A stretch of DNA of 64,000 bases from an uncultured Endozoicomonas sp. (GCF_947495845.1 NZ_CANMAO010000002.1:124001-188000), one strand, 5' to 3'. Shown: positions 51,821-62,273, counted from the stretch's first letter. The notes: generated by a model not told the origin, from the sequence alone. Numbers and translations: made by a program.

Positions 51821-54800
51821 CTAAACACTCAAATGCGAATGATTATCCTCGTGCGTAAGCCCTGTTTGCTCATCGTACTCTGTCAATTGTCTTTTCCACT
51901 GAAGATCAACTTCCTTTTCAATATCAGCTGCTTTAACCAGGGCGAAAGCTTCAGGGTTGCTATAGTGCCAACTAGCTTGTTTTTCAGAAGAGTTAGCGTC
52001 AGTAGTATTTGCTTCATATATCGAAAGTGAACCAATCTCAGGTATTTCCGCCGCATTTTCGACGTAAATAGAACCAGCGTCCACCTTAAGCTTTCGCCCT
52101 GCTGCTTTACCCTGCCTGTTTTGTAAGCCAAAAAAGCTGAGAGAAGCAACATCACTGGCAATTTCCTGCTCTAAACCCTGATCCAGTTTAGGATACTTCA
52201 TCCTATCAGGTTGCGTATCGATAACACGTTGATACACCTGTTGATACACCTGTTGATATATACTCATTTGCCTCTTGATTTCATGGTTATAAGCAACACG
52301 CCCAGAAACGTTTTCCGTTGGTAATTCCTGCATTGATTCCCATATAAACAATGCAATCATTCGCTTATCCAACGTTGATATCTGGCAATTTTCAAGACTG
52401 CTATTCATATCGATAATAAATCGAATGTAGTGGTTCTCTTTGGGGGCTTTGTCATTTTTTATTGTCGCTGTGGAAGTCAGTTCTGCTTTTTTGACATTTT
52501 CAGAGTAACTATTCTCATTATTTGAGGAGTACCGTCCGTGCTGACGCAGCTCACTTAATAACTCCTGATAGCAATGCTTTCGGCTCCTTTCCAAAGTGAT
52601 TGGAGATGGTTTGAATGGCCGCAAATCCTTGATGGATTGCCACGCGCTTTTTTCCTGCTTAATCAGCAGGCAACGGGATATCAACTCCTCATCGTGCTGC
52701 TTACTAATCAATTTGAGCGCATTGACCGCCAGAACATTCAGCATGCTTCTTATGAAATGAATCCCCAATTCATTCTCTGGCTGCATTTCACCTTCAATCG
52801 CTGAAAAAAAGTGCTGTTTATGAATTGCACCGGCAGCATGTAAATGACTTCCCTTGAGGCATACACCTGAATCGTCCGTCAGATCGAAGACATTTGCATA
52901 TCTTTCATGCTCTGGTCCAATTGGAGAATGGTAAACATCCTGAAGATAGCTTTCGATAAATGATTGAGGAAGTGCATCCAGTAATTCGTTAAAATGACTG
53001 GATAAGTCGGAGTGTGTCAAAAGAATAATGTTCAGCTTATCTGCATCATTCCATAATCTGGATACTGTGGTATCGTCCGTATGGCGCTTCAAGAAATCGA
53101 CTACATCCTGCAATAAATCAGGAATGAGCTCATAGGCACTTTGCAGAAAATCAATATTAACTTGGTGGCTCTCATTTATGATTGATTTATCACTGGATGA
53201 ATGAATCATTCGCCCTGCATCTGCTTTATAGCTGGGAACCATAGTTCGATTATTTTTCCAATGCAGGAAGATGTTGGCCAGTTCCATCTGTCCATGGACA
53301 GCACTTCCAAGCGTGTTAAAACCATTAGCGATGCGAGCCTTTTCATCAAAAAGCGAAGCATTCATAACACCATTGATCGCTTTATGGGTTTTTGCTGATG
53401 CCCAAGGCTGACTATCCTGCTGCCCCTGATTATTTTGATAAAACCAATTACTTAATTTTCCAGCAAGATGTTCACTCCAGGAAGTGTTTTCAAGAGGTGA
53501 TGAAATAGTGCATTGCTTGCTACTATGGTTGCATACCATAGAATTGGCATCATCAGTGGAATAGTATTTCCCATCTTTTCCAAGGTTTATTCCAAAACCA
53601 TCAGGCAGTTTGCCATGATTTTTTTGATACAATGCCAATACCTGATTCCACGACTGAGCTTTTGTACCGGGCATGGTTAATGGGTGTAAATCACCCTGTC
53701 CCATTACTGCAGTATCTTGATTCCAACGATTCAGGGCTCTGCCGCCTAATTCGTTAACCGGGTTCAACACTATTTTTTGTTTAAGCCCACTTTTATTTGG
53801 TTTCTCCTGAATCAGCTCGTGATGAGCTGGTCTGCTGATAACCTCACAGGGTGCTTTCTGATTCCCGCTGATTAATTGGCAGTCTTTTTCATCAGTGCTT
53901 CGAAAGGTAACTGCGACCTGCCCTGGCTTGCAATCCGTCATATCTTTGTTGCAGCTGCCAAGAACATTGGTTGCTATTGTAACTTTGCTGATATCAGAGC
54001 TGTTTGGCTGGTTTGCCTGATGCTGGGTACTGCCAGCATATTGATTCCACAGCTGCCCGCCCATTTCGATCAGCACGGTTCCACCCAATATCATTTGACG
54101 AGGTATTTCAGCAGCTTTAGCGCCTAGATACGCCATATGGCTAAAGGGGGAACCAAGCCGCATTGCAGAGTTCCTGTCAAATTCATCCCCCACACTTAAT
54201 AATCGTCTACCAGGCATGGTTTGCCTTTCTGGTGTTAATGTCGTGTTTGACACTCCACCCACAACGGTTTGAATGGACAGTTGGCTTGTTACAAACGCCT
54301 CAAAGACAGGCTGTGGAAGAGCAAGAGAAGTTTTAAGCAGGTGGATCAAATCTTCCTTTTTTAAGGGTCTTGAAGATTGTTCACAGAGCATGATTAAACG
54401 AACCAGTTTATCCACGCCGTGCTGACTTTCTTCAGCCAACCCAACTTCTCTGCAAGGCTGATATTGCCCATGGTGTCGCTGGTATTGGGTCACTAGTATC
54501 TGATATTTCTCAATGTCGCCCTGGGGCAAGTCGTCTGTCTCAATGCTGACTTCATCATTTTTACGACCAGGAAGATCCAGTAACTGCTCCAGGATCACTT
54601 TCCAGTACTCACCATAACGGTTGGCGGCAGAAATAGTGCTGACAAGTCGCTCTTTGACAGTGTCCAGTGAGACCGGCTGATTAGAAGTCAAACATTCCTG
54701 AACATATTCAGTTGCAGAGGAACTGGTTGGTGTGACAACAAAAGTTTGCTTTGCATCCCCACGGTTTGCCTGAATAACATAACGCCCCGGTGACAGTTGA

Positions 54801-57800
54801 CCATGGACTCGAACACTGCCCGGTGGTTGGCTAATGTGTTCTGTAGGTATTGTGGATATTACCCCCCCCTGATCATGCCCATCAGCAGTAAATAATCGTT
54901 TCACGATTTCGAATACACCCTGACTTGGATCGACCGGTTCCCGAAGGTGCAGCACTTGCTTTCGCTGGAAAAAATGATGATTCAAGCGAGCCAAATATGT
55001 CGCTCCAGCACTAATTACTTCGCCGTCTTCATCCACTGGATAAAAGTAAAGCATGTAATGCGTATTAGCGCTGTAGCGACCCATCTGCTTCAGATAAGCG
55101 TCTGAAAAAATGATTTTCCGCCTGTTTGGAATTATCTGTAATTCAGGTGAGTTAGATGAGTATGTTTCAGTTTCCCCTGTCTTATCATTAACGACCTTCT
55201 GCAAACTGAGAGTAGTCTCCGACTTATGCCATGGAATCGTAGCATCAATGTCGACAACACAGGGGTCATCATCACAGGTATCTATGTCCTGAAACTGATG
55301 CTCGGGTGTACTGAGAAAAGCGCCTTGTTTCACTATCTGGCCATCTGGCCCAATAACCGGGCGTTCTGTTGGCGTCATCGGCGTTCTGTTGCCAGAATCC
55401 ATAATCGGAATGAGTCGACTTTCTCCAGAAATCTGTTGAAGTGCGAGCCGATAAACGTGTTTTTTCATCTCAGAAGAATAGTGTCGCCAGGCCCTTGGAG
55501 TATAAGGGGGATCAATGTCACCATTGAGTGATGACAGAAGTGCGCCAACAGATACCTGCCGAAGAATCAGCACATGTTCATTCGAAGCCGATACGTCATA
55601 ATACGTAAACGTCTGGCTGTCTAAAAAGTTGTGATTTTCAGCCGCGCGGGTAGTTTGAATTTGCTCAAATGGCAACGTTGGCACAACATCATCATAGGTT
55701 CTGTGATAGCGTCCTATATTTTTTTCAGCTGCGTTATAACGGGCATGCCGACAAACACCGAGAATGTCCGGAACGGTGACAACGGAAGATTCAAAAGCAT
55801 GTTTTGATGGAGCTGCGCTATCCTCTCCACCGGTAGCTTCGTCATCAGTAGATTCATAAAGGTTGACTGCCGGGGATGACTCGCTGCTTTTAAAATCAAC
55901 ATCCGGATAAAAGTGAAGAATATCGACTAATGCCTTCCCTGTATTTATTGTGTAAACACGAAGATTCTGCTGCTGAGCCTGAGCTTTTTCAGTACCTTCT
56001 ACTGGCAGATTTTCACGCTCCAACCCTATATAGGCAGGCTTAACCCGTTTTCGATATTCAGGGTCAAGATACTCATAGGTTGATGTCACCGCATCACGAT
56101 ACCCTTCATCACCTTCTTTTAACATGAAAGCACTGAACTGATTTCGTGCTTCCTGCCAATTCAAAGTGCCATTATGTGCCGCATACAAGGCTGTTGTTTT
56201 AAAGAATTCATGTGTCGCTGCTTCCTGGCGTTTTGCCTCAAAGACAAATGAGGTGATGGGCTCCTCCAGTGCTGAATAAATAGGCTCAACCTTGGCACGG
56301 CTTTCGGCCTCCTTAGCTGCCTTCAATTCGTTAAGTTTCCTAATCTCCTGCAGTCTTTTAAGAAGTTTATCCTGAGGGCTTAACCCCTGCCATGGGTAGC
56401 TTTTACTGTTGATTTTCCTTTGCTCTTCCTCAAGATCCAGTGTTTCAAATACATATTTCTGATTGATCCTATTAATCGCCCGAAAAACCAGTGCCATCTC
56501 TTTATGTTTGGTGTTCAGCGTATCTAATACTGAAGAGGTAATCCCAAAATAAGTCCCGGAAGCCAATACAACTTGTGATTGTCCTTCTACTTTCCTGGTG
56601 ATGATATAAAAATCCACTCGCCCCGGTGTCGTTTCACCCTGCAACAGCTGGTCAAATGCTCCCTGTTTTGACTCGGTTGATATGGGCATATCTGCTTTTT
56701 TATATGAGGCTCGATACAGCACTGTGCCATCTGGAAATTCAAAACGTGCGTGCCCAACTCCCAGCGTCGGATCCGAAGCAATATCGTGCAACGCCTCAAA
56801 CGCTTGCGACCCGGTTAGAGGAGACTTCAGCACTGCCATCCAGGGTACAAATCGATCTTTTATTTCATGGAGTCGTTCCAGGGCGAGCTCGGGAGCAATT
56901 TTTTGCCAGGCCATGGCAGCAGGAAAGAAGAGGGAAAGATAACTCATTATGTCATCCACCGTAGTCAGCCCCTGTTCATAAGTCTCTTGCTCCATCCACT
57001 TACCAATGTCCTGAGCAAACTGGAGGCCGATGGTGACGCCATAGGTAATTGGCAAAGCAGCATTCGAGCATGCCCCCAGCACCCTCAAAGCTGCTTTAGG
57101 AAATAACTGCAAAGCCTTGATCAGGCTTGCAGAACTGAACCCGGGGTTTATCCAGTTTATTCTGGTGCTTGGCAACAGCCTTGCTATGGGTGATGTGGCA
57201 GGAAACACTCTCGACGTTCCGGTCCAACGGAGATTTTTCAGCATCTTCAGCTCAGACCGTGCTGCCCTGAAACCAGCAGAGGAAGCAACGGTTTCCATGC
57301 CCGGAAGGTCCTCGAAAATAACTTCTGGTTCAACAATATCAGCCTCATCAGCCGCGTTTTCTGTTTCAATATTAGTATCTTCTTCGTCTTCAGGTGTTCT
57401 GGAGCAACCTCCATCAATGCTTTTCTTACACCGAACTTTCACCTTCTGAGCACCAGCTTTAGAGTCCTCAACCTCTTCTGCCTCTGTGTTTGGGAGAAGT
57501 GGGTGGTTCGGTGCATCTGGTAAATCAGGCATTTCAATATCTTCAGACTGCGGATTGGCCTCAGGCTGGGAAACTGGCTTCGGATTCACAGGATCAATTC
57601 CCAATTCTTCAAGGACGGCATTCACCTCTTCATCCGTCACTTCTTCATCAACCAGAACGCCTCTGCCCGCGCCTGAATCACCCGCACTGGATATACGACT
57701 ACTTACCGATTTGTAGATACCTCTCACTGCAGCACCAAGAATCCCGGCTCCTCCCAATGAACCCAATACAATGCCGGCGACTTTCCCTGCCGAGGGACCA

Positions 57801-60800
57801 TCAGTCTGAGTTGTCCTAGCAGGATTTTTTTTCCGCTGTCCCGTGGTTTGAACGGCACCTGTTTCCGCTGCGGCCGGCGCACTGGAAAAATACTGATTCA
57901 TCGAAATAAGCAGAGGCTTAATAACCGGGTCATTCATAACGCCGGCAAAAATTGGATTGAGTTCTGGATTCAGTAATGAGGACTCCGGATTCAAATCCAA
58001 TACTTTTTTCAGTCCGTATCGAGCAATCAATTTTGTCTCATTGGATAACGTAACCTCCTCCTGAGTACTCACTTCAGCAGGTCGATGACCGGTCAGGGCA
58101 AAAAATAACTGGCTAAAGTCTTGTAGTTCAGTTATTAAAGCCTTTTCTTTCTGCAAAGGGGTTTGATCATTATCAGGCGATGCTTGTTTTTTAAAACAGG
58201 ATAGCCATGAGGGCAATGATTTCTTATCTTTAAGCACACCGTTGAGGTTATTCAACATCTCAAGTCGCTCATCATCACTGAGCGTGGTTTTCTCGTCTGT
58301 TGAGGGTTTGGCAGATGCGGAAACTTTTGCAGAGTTTGCATCAAGCATCTGTTTGAATTTTTTTGCCTCCTTTTTTAATGACTGAATTTCCTTCGGGAAA
58401 AGAGATGCCCATTGTTGGTTACTGGCCAGATCTATTAAAGATTGGGAAAGCTCAGTCACTTTCTCCAGAAACTGAACATCAAAGTTTTCCACAAACTGCT
58501 TTGCTGTCAGCTTATTGATAACGCTCAAAGTGCGGGTGAAATCATTGAGAATAGAAGGCATTAGCGCGGTTATTTGAGGTGCGATAACAACCCCACTGGA
58601 TTCAAAATCATTGACTGCTGCCAGCATCTCTTGAGCGCGAAATAACAGTGGGTCACTGGGCGTCACATACCCCGACTCAATGTCAGGTATAACGCCCCTA
58701 GGAGACCGGAAGCTGTCTTTAACAGATAACCCATTCAGTTGTTTTAGCAGTTTGGTATAAAGCTCGACAGTACGGGTTTGTTTCAGTACCTTCAGTTGTT
58801 CATAAGGAACCGTTGTAATCTCGCCCAAAGTTAAAGGGCTTGTCGGCAATAATCGCAGGGCGGTCAAAGCCGATAATAATTCAGTTGAAACCGGTGAAAG
58901 TGTAAACTCTGACGGTGCTGGCAGCCTCAGGAGGTTCAGATTGTGCAATACTTCTGCTGTGAATTCTGAACTGGCATCTGAGAGTGCATCAAGTGAAGGC
59001 GCTGTTAATGAAACCAGATGAGTGCTCGTGTCTTCAAAATACATAGAAGCACGCCCATCTGAAAACTCCCTGACTGTACCTACTGTTACATGATTTGCAT
59101 CCCCGTAATCAAGTTTCACTAACAACTTAATTTCATGAAAAGCCTTCTCTCCTGCGTTGAGGGCCGATTGCTTGGCTGCCTTGTAGGCATCAATCAAGTA
59201 AGCGCCAATATTGGATGAGGGTATTACGGTCTGTTCAAGACTGGCGACCATACGTTCTATTTTTATTGCATTCTTTATGATCTCCTTATAAAATAGACTG
59301 TTGAGTTTATGACCTGAAGCGACCATTAATCCTTGATTCATGGTAAGATCATGCTGTGCAGCTTCCAGAACCTTAGGCGGTAATGATTGCTTACTGCTTA
59401 ATCGAGCCTTTGCAATATAGATATTATAAGCGGCATGCAATATGTTGGCCGCTTCAACGAATGGCATTGTCTCAAACTCTGAGCTCATAAGATTATGAAA
59501 AACGTTATGGTAATAGGTGAAATTCTGTGACAGCGCCTGGATAAGCGATGATGCAAAGCAATTTCCCACACGTCCTGCCAGCCTTAATGGTACAAAGAAA
59601 GGATTCCCCAACGTTAATAGATGATTGACCGCATCAATTCGAGCTGAATTAATTTCCACAGGAATGGACACACCGCTTCTATTCACGACATGTATAATAT
59701 TTGAAAAATCAACCTTTGATGCTTTCAAATATTTATTCAGAGCATTCGTTGGGTTTTCTAACCGTTCAGCCTGAGCGATCCAATTTATTTTGCAAGTTTT
59801 TTCCCCAGCCGTGTAATAGTCTCTTTCTACAAATGCATTATTTGCTTCTTGTAACATCTTACTAAGTGCTACTGAATCAACTTTTTTATTATCAATAGCG
59901 TTCTTTAATAGGATTTCATCCGGGGTCCATTGTTCGTCGGGAGTCGACTCTACATTCTGAAGTTTATTCTTCATTATTTTTCTAGAGTCGGAAAAGCCAC
60001 GACAAAACGTCATCATCGCCCTTGAATGGGGAGCTTGGCTCAACCGATTGACGGCACTACTAAAGATTTTTTCTAACCCTTCTATATCTGATTCTATACT
60101 GCGTTTTTTTCTGCCAGGAACCTGAGGCTCACTATTAGGAAAAAGAGTGCTGATTTCATCATCAATAGTAATTATCAGCTGTTGATAGGCTGTGACAGCA
60201 GCCGAATCCTCTCCTTCTTTTTGGACTAAAAAATCTTTGAATATATTCAACCACTCCCGAAGGGTAAAAATATTCAGATAAGCATCGGAAATATCCAATT
60301 GCTTCAGTATTTCATTTGCATGCGTTTGTTCAACGTCGGTAAGCGTCGAAGAATATAACGTCAACTGCTTTCTAAATTCTGCACTCCATTGATCATCTCG
60401 TGTTTCTGTGACTAAACTTCGCACATTTCCCTCAAAACTCAACGGCAGTGGTGTAGTAGTTGATGTGGTGTTGGTCGTTGCACTCAAAATTGTCGGTAAT
60501 GAAACCGTTTCGTTGGCATGAGTGGCATAAACCGTCGCTAACGGTATCGTGGTGTTGGTGATGCTTGTTTCGGGGGAAACTGTTTGCGGTTGATGCTCAC
60601 CCTGTCCTGCAGAGGTTGAAAATTCTGAGTTCACTGTATCCAGGCGTTTATCTGCAGATTTTAGCTCTAACAAAACCTTAATCAGCGCTTCTCCTTCATC
60701 GGTTGGTAAATCATCATGACGAGTTGATAAAGCCATGTCAGGAGAAACCCCCAACTGCGAGCAGCCTACTTCATAGGCATTGATCAATGCGATCAAATGA

Positions 60801-61786
60801 GCTTGCGATTGAGCAAGCGTTTCACGTTCTCCGCTGCTGGTTTTACAAGGCCTTGAATAGGTTTTACCGGAGAGCATACGATCATGGGCAGTTATTCGCT
60901 GTTCCAGAGCTTGCCCTACCTTGACAAGCTCACTCACCATTTCTGCGCGGTCTGCGCCTGCCTGAGTCAGGCTCGCTAAAAAACAATTTTTTCTACCAGC
61001 AGCGGTGACTCCGTTAACGACCTTCAGATAGTTCTGTAAAGATCGAAGCTTATCAGATACAGAGGCTGTAGAAGGTTGAGCATTTTCAGTCTGAAAACGC
61101 TGAGGTATCTGAAAATTCTTAAGATCTTTACAAAATGGGCTGGTTGTTTTTTTCCCGCTGATGCTCGATGTATCGGTGCTGACGTCAGGCAACTGTCGGG
61201 TTATTTTCCGCTGGGCTTGTGTGGATTGCTGTTGCAGCTGGTGAACCATAGCAAGTTCATTCTTTTTTTCATCCGTAGAAGGGTTAGCCGATCTTACCGA
61301 TCGTGTTCGTGTATTCTCTGACACAACACCATTGCAGCGCCTTAACTGCCTGCTGAGTGCAACCATTGTACATTTTTGGGATTTATCGCTTTTGTTATAC
61401 GCACGGCCTTTGTGATTCCGGCAAGGCTTATGCCGATCTCCCTCCATCAGCTTTGTTTTTCTATCAAACAGTGCCGCATCAATTTTTCTAATGGCAACAC
61501 GGCACTTTTTCAACGACTTGTTATTGCCCGATAACTCGCCATTATTAACAAGCGTTAATGTTTTGCTGATTTTACTGGTCGCAGAGTCATAGCGTTTTTC
61601 AATCTTGTGAGCTGATGTACGTGTGCATTTTCGGGTTCGTAGTCCATAAATCGAATGACAGTGCTTGCTTAATTTAACGTTTCTCCGTGACGTTCCCTGT
61701 CTCTTTTCCTTACTGGAAGGCTCCTGTGGAAGGGGGGGGGATAAGGAAAGTTCAGGGCTCAATCCAGCTGCAGATGTTGTGGGCAT
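51821..61786 (-). CDS. Giant protein of unknown function, candidate secreted effector or toxin
   Basis: A 3321-aa protein, without signal peptide, that I cannot assign to any family. Start: ATG 61786 with an AGAGAG element; a TTG at 61846 would be upstream. Visible layout: residues 1-20 hold a C9-coded Pro/Ser stretch; 20-160 are very basic with scattered Cys; 557-565 has GRKKRSIES (possible processing site); 735-925 holds a candidate papain-order triad Cys743 (RVGNCFASSLIQAL), His899 (DANHVTVG) and Asp919 (YFEDTST); about 1335-1356 is one hydrophobic segment (AGIVLGSLGGAGILGAAV), followed by an acidic Pro-rich linker to about 1480; then mixed domains to the end. A thiol protease or transglutaminase-like activity is inference. 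It reads alone between glcB and a small gene. The size and lack of export signal suggest delivery by a dedicated secretion system, or a very large cytosolic scaffold. Confidence 0.85.
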   Translation of the reverse strand: MPTTSAAGLSPELSLSPPLPQEPSSKEKRQGTSRRNVKLSKHCHSIYGLRTRKCTRTSAHKIEKRYDSATSKISKTLTLVNNGELSGNNKSLKKCRVAIRKIDAALFDRKTKLMEGDRHKPCRNHKGRAYNKSDKSQKCTMVALSRQLRRCNGVVSENTRTRSVRSANPSTDEKKNELAMVHQLQQQSTQAQRKITRQLPDVSTDTSSISGKKTTSPFCKDLKNFQIPQRFQTENAQPSTASVSDKLRSLQNYLKVVNGVTAAGRKNCFLASLTQAGADRAEMVSELVKVGQALEQRITAHDRMLSGKTYSRPCKTSSGERETLAQSQAHLIALINAYEVGCSQLGVSPDMALSTRHDDLPTDEGEALIKVLLELKSADKRLDTVNSEFSTSAGQGEHQPQTVSPETSITNTTIPLATVYATHANETVSLPTILSATTNTTSTTTPLPLSFEGNVRSLVTETRDDQWSAEFRKQLTLYSSTLTDVEQTHANEILKQLDISDAYLNIFTLREWLNIFKDFLVQKEGEDSAAVTAYQQLIITIDDEISTLFPNSEPQVPGRKKRSIESDIEGLEKIFSSAVNRLSQAPHSRAMMTFCRGFSDSRKIMKNKLQNVESTPDEQWTPDEILLKNAIDNKKVDSVALSKMLQEANNAFVERDYYTAGEKTCKINWIAQAERLENPTNALNKYLKASKVDFSNIIHVVNRSGVSIPVEINSARIDAVNHLLTLGNPFFVPLRLAGRVGNCFASSLIQALSQNFTYYHNVFHNLMSSEFETMPFVEAANILHAAYNIYIAKARLSSKQSLPPKVLEAAQHDLTMNQGLMVASGHKLNSLFYKEIIKNAIKIERMVASLEQTVIPSSNIGAYLIDAYKAAKQSALNAGEKAFHEIKLLVKLDYGDANHVTVGTVREFSDGRASMYFEDTSTHLVSLTAPSLDALSDASSEFTAEVLHNLNLLRLPAPSEFTLSPVSTELLSALTALRLLPTSPLTLGEITTVPYEQLKVLKQTRTVELYTKLLKQLNGLSVKDSFRSPRGVIPDIESGYVTPSDPLLFRAQEMLAAVNDFESSGVVIAPQITALMPSILNDFTRTLSVINKLTAKQFVENFDVQFLEKVTELSQSLIDLASNQQWASLFPKEIQSLKKEAKKFKQMLDANSAKVSASAKPSTDEKTTLSDDERLEMLNNLNGVLKDKKSLPSWLSCFKKQASPDNDQTPLQKEKALITELQDFSQLFFALTGHRPAEVSTQEEVTLSNETKLIARYGLKKVLDLNPESSLLNPELNPIFAGVMNDPVIKPLLISMNQYFSSAPAAAETGAVQTTGQRKKNPARTTQTDGPSAGKVAGIVLGSLGGAGILGAAVRGIYKSVSSRISSAGDSGAGRGVLVDEEVTDEEVNAVLEELGIDPVNPKPVSQPEANPQSEDIEMPDLPDAPNHPLLPNTEAEEVEDSKAGAQKVKVRCKKSIDGGCSRTPEDEEDTNIETENAADEADIVEPEVIFEDLPGMETVASSAGFRAARSELKMLKNLRWTGTSRVFPATSPIARLLPSTRINWINPGFSSASLIKALQLFPKAALRVLGACSNAALPITYGVTIGLQFAQDIGKWMEQETYEQGLTTVDDIMSYLSLFFPAAMAWQKIAPELALERLHEIKDRFVPWMAVLKSPLTGSQAFEALHDIASDPTLGVGHARFEFPDGTVLYRASYKKADMPISTESKQGAFDQLLQGETTPGRVDFYIITRKVEGQSQVVLASGTYFGITSSVLDTLNTKHKEMALVFRAINRINQKYVFETLDLEEEQRKINSKSYPWQGLSPQDKLLKRLQEIRKLNELKAAKEAESRAKVEPIYSALEEPITSFVFEAKRQEAATHEFFKTTALYAAHNGTLNWQEARNQFSAFMLKEGDEGYRDAVTSTYEYLDPEYRKRVKPAYIGLERENLPVEGTEKAQAQQQNLRVYTINTGKALVDILHFYPDVDFKSSESSPAVNLYESTDDEATGGEDSAAPSKHAFESSVVTVPDILGVCRHARYNAAEKNIGRYHRTYDDVVPTLPFEQIQTTRAAENHNFLDSQTFTYYDVSASNEHVLILRQVSVGALLSSLNGDIDPPYTPRAWRHYSSEMKKHVYRLALQQISGESRLIPIMDSGNRTPMTPTERPVIGPDGQIVKQGAFLSTPEHQFQDIDTCDDDPCVVDIDATIPWHKSETTLSLQKVVNDKTGETETYSSNSPELQIIPNRRKIIFSDAYLKQMGRYSANTHYMLYFYPVDEDGEVISAGATYLARLNHHFFQRKQVLHLREPVDPSQGVFEIVKRLFTADGHDQGGVISTIPTEHISQPPGSVRVHGQLSPGRYVIQANRGDAKQTFVVTPTSSSATEYVQECLTSNQPVSLDTVKERLVSTISAANRYGEYWKVILEQLLDLPGRKNDEVSIETDDLPQGDIEKYQILVTQYQRHHGQYQPCREVGLAEESQHGVDKLVRLIMLCEQSSRPLKKEDLIHLLKTSLALPQPVFEAFVTSQLSIQTVVGGVSNTTLTPERQTMPGRRLLSVGDEFDRNSAMRLGSPFSHMAYLGAKAAEIPRQMILGGTVLIEMGGQLWNQYAGSTQHQANQPNSSDISKVTIATNVLGSCNKDMTDCKPGQVAVTFRSTDEKDCQLISGNQKAPCEVISRPAHHELIQEKPNKSGLKQKIVLNPVNELGGRALNRWNQDTAVMGQGDLHPLTMPGTKAQSWNQVLALYQKNHGKLPDGFGINLGKDGKYYSTDDANSMVCNHSSKQCTISSPLENTSWSEHLAGKLSNWFYQNNQGQQDSQPWASAKTHKAINGVMNASLFDEKARIANGFNTLGSAVHGQMELANIFLHWKNNRTMVPSYKADAGRMIHSSSDKSIINESHQVNIDFLQSAYELIPDLLQDVVDFLKRHTDDTTVSRLWNDADKLNIILLTHSDLSSHFNELLDALPQSFIESYLQDVYHSPIGPEHERYANVFDLTDDSGVCLKGSHLHAAGAIHKQHFFSAIEGEMQPENELGIHFIRSMLNVLAVNALKLISKQHDEELISRCLLIKQEKSAWQSIKDLRPFKPSPITLERSRKHCYQELLSELRQHGRYSSNNENSYSENVKKAELTSTATIKNDKAPKENHYIRFIIDMNSSLENCQISTLDKRMIALFIWESMQELPTENVSGRVAYNHEIKRQMSIYQQVYQQVYQRVIDTQPDRMKYPKLDQGLEQEIASDVASLSFFGLQNRQGKAAGRKLKVDAGSIYVENAAEIPEIGSLSIYEANTTDANSSEKQASWHYSNPEAFALVKAADIEKEVDLQWKRQLTEYDEQTGLTHEDNHSHLSV
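52228..52262 (-). repeat. 12-bp tandem repeat in giant gene
   Basis: GTTGATACACCT occurs twice in tandem (52228-52251), then a third, degenerate copy follows. On the coding strand this gives Gln-Val-Tyr-Gln repeats (QQVYQQVYQRV). In-frame copy changes would alter length by four residues. Confidence 0.7.
61732..61740 (-). repeat. C9 homopolymer at codons 16-19 of the giant gene
   Basis: Nine G on the plus strand, reading TCC CCC CCC CTT in the gene. A one-base change by slippage would shift the frame near the start. A second tract, eight C on the plus strand at about 54862-54869, lies further inside the gene. Confidence 0.8.
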
Positions 61787-61950
61787 AATGATTTCTCTCT
61801 GCCTGCTATGGGCTACTCGCAAACCTGATTCAGTCAAGTTACGCAACAGCTAACAGTAGTAGGAATAGAAAATCATCAAAGAAGTTAACACTATAAAAAA
61901 TCTTTTTTTAAAATTGAGATAGCTATTTGTCGTTAGAATCACTGCATATA

Positions 61951-61981
61951 AAAAAGCCCACTTCACACGAGTGGGCTTTTT
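61951..61981. terminator. Bidirectional intrinsic terminator
   Basis: AAAAAGCCCACT pairs with AGTGGGCTTTTT around TCACACG. The T run on one side and A run on the other allow termination in both directions. It ends the 62011-62142 gene (minus) upstream of the giant gene, so the giant gene needs its own promoter within 61787-61950. Confidence 0.8.
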
Positions 61982-62010
61982 AAAATGTTGGTGCACGATT
62001 TGTGTGGTTG

Positions 62011-62142
62011 TCAGTCTTCCAGGAGAGATTCACTTTGCTGCTCAGAAATCAGCAAGTAGTAGGACTCTGCCATAAATTCCTTGCACTCTTCAGCCACATC
62101 AAAAAGCGCGTGTTCGGTATCAAGATCGCTCAGCCAGTCCAT
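62011..62142 (-). CDS. Acidic microprotein, 43 aa
   Basis: ATG 62142 has a strong AAAGGAG site. The product (MDWLSDLDTEHALFDVAEEC, ending SEQQSESLLED) is very acidic and helical with one Cys. It stands alone between a terminator and the LysR gene. Homologues cannot be checked here. It could be a small regulator or chaperone. Unknown. Confidence 0.6.
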   Translation of the reverse strand: MDWLSDLDTEHALFDVAEECKEFMAESYYLLISEQQSESLLED

Positions 62143-62273
62143 ATTCTTCTCCTTTAATCCAACTGATTTTTGTACTTCGTTGTTTGCTCAAAAGTTTGCT
62201 CAAAAAGCGTTGAGAGCCAGCTAGACATCTCATCGGTTACTTCTCAGCACCGTGGAGAAAGTAGAACACAGGT

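Noticed and set aside
57117-57819. Plus-strand open frames opposite the giant gene
   Set aside because: Antisense shadows of Glu/Pro-rich coding sequence; no ribosome binding sites or family features.
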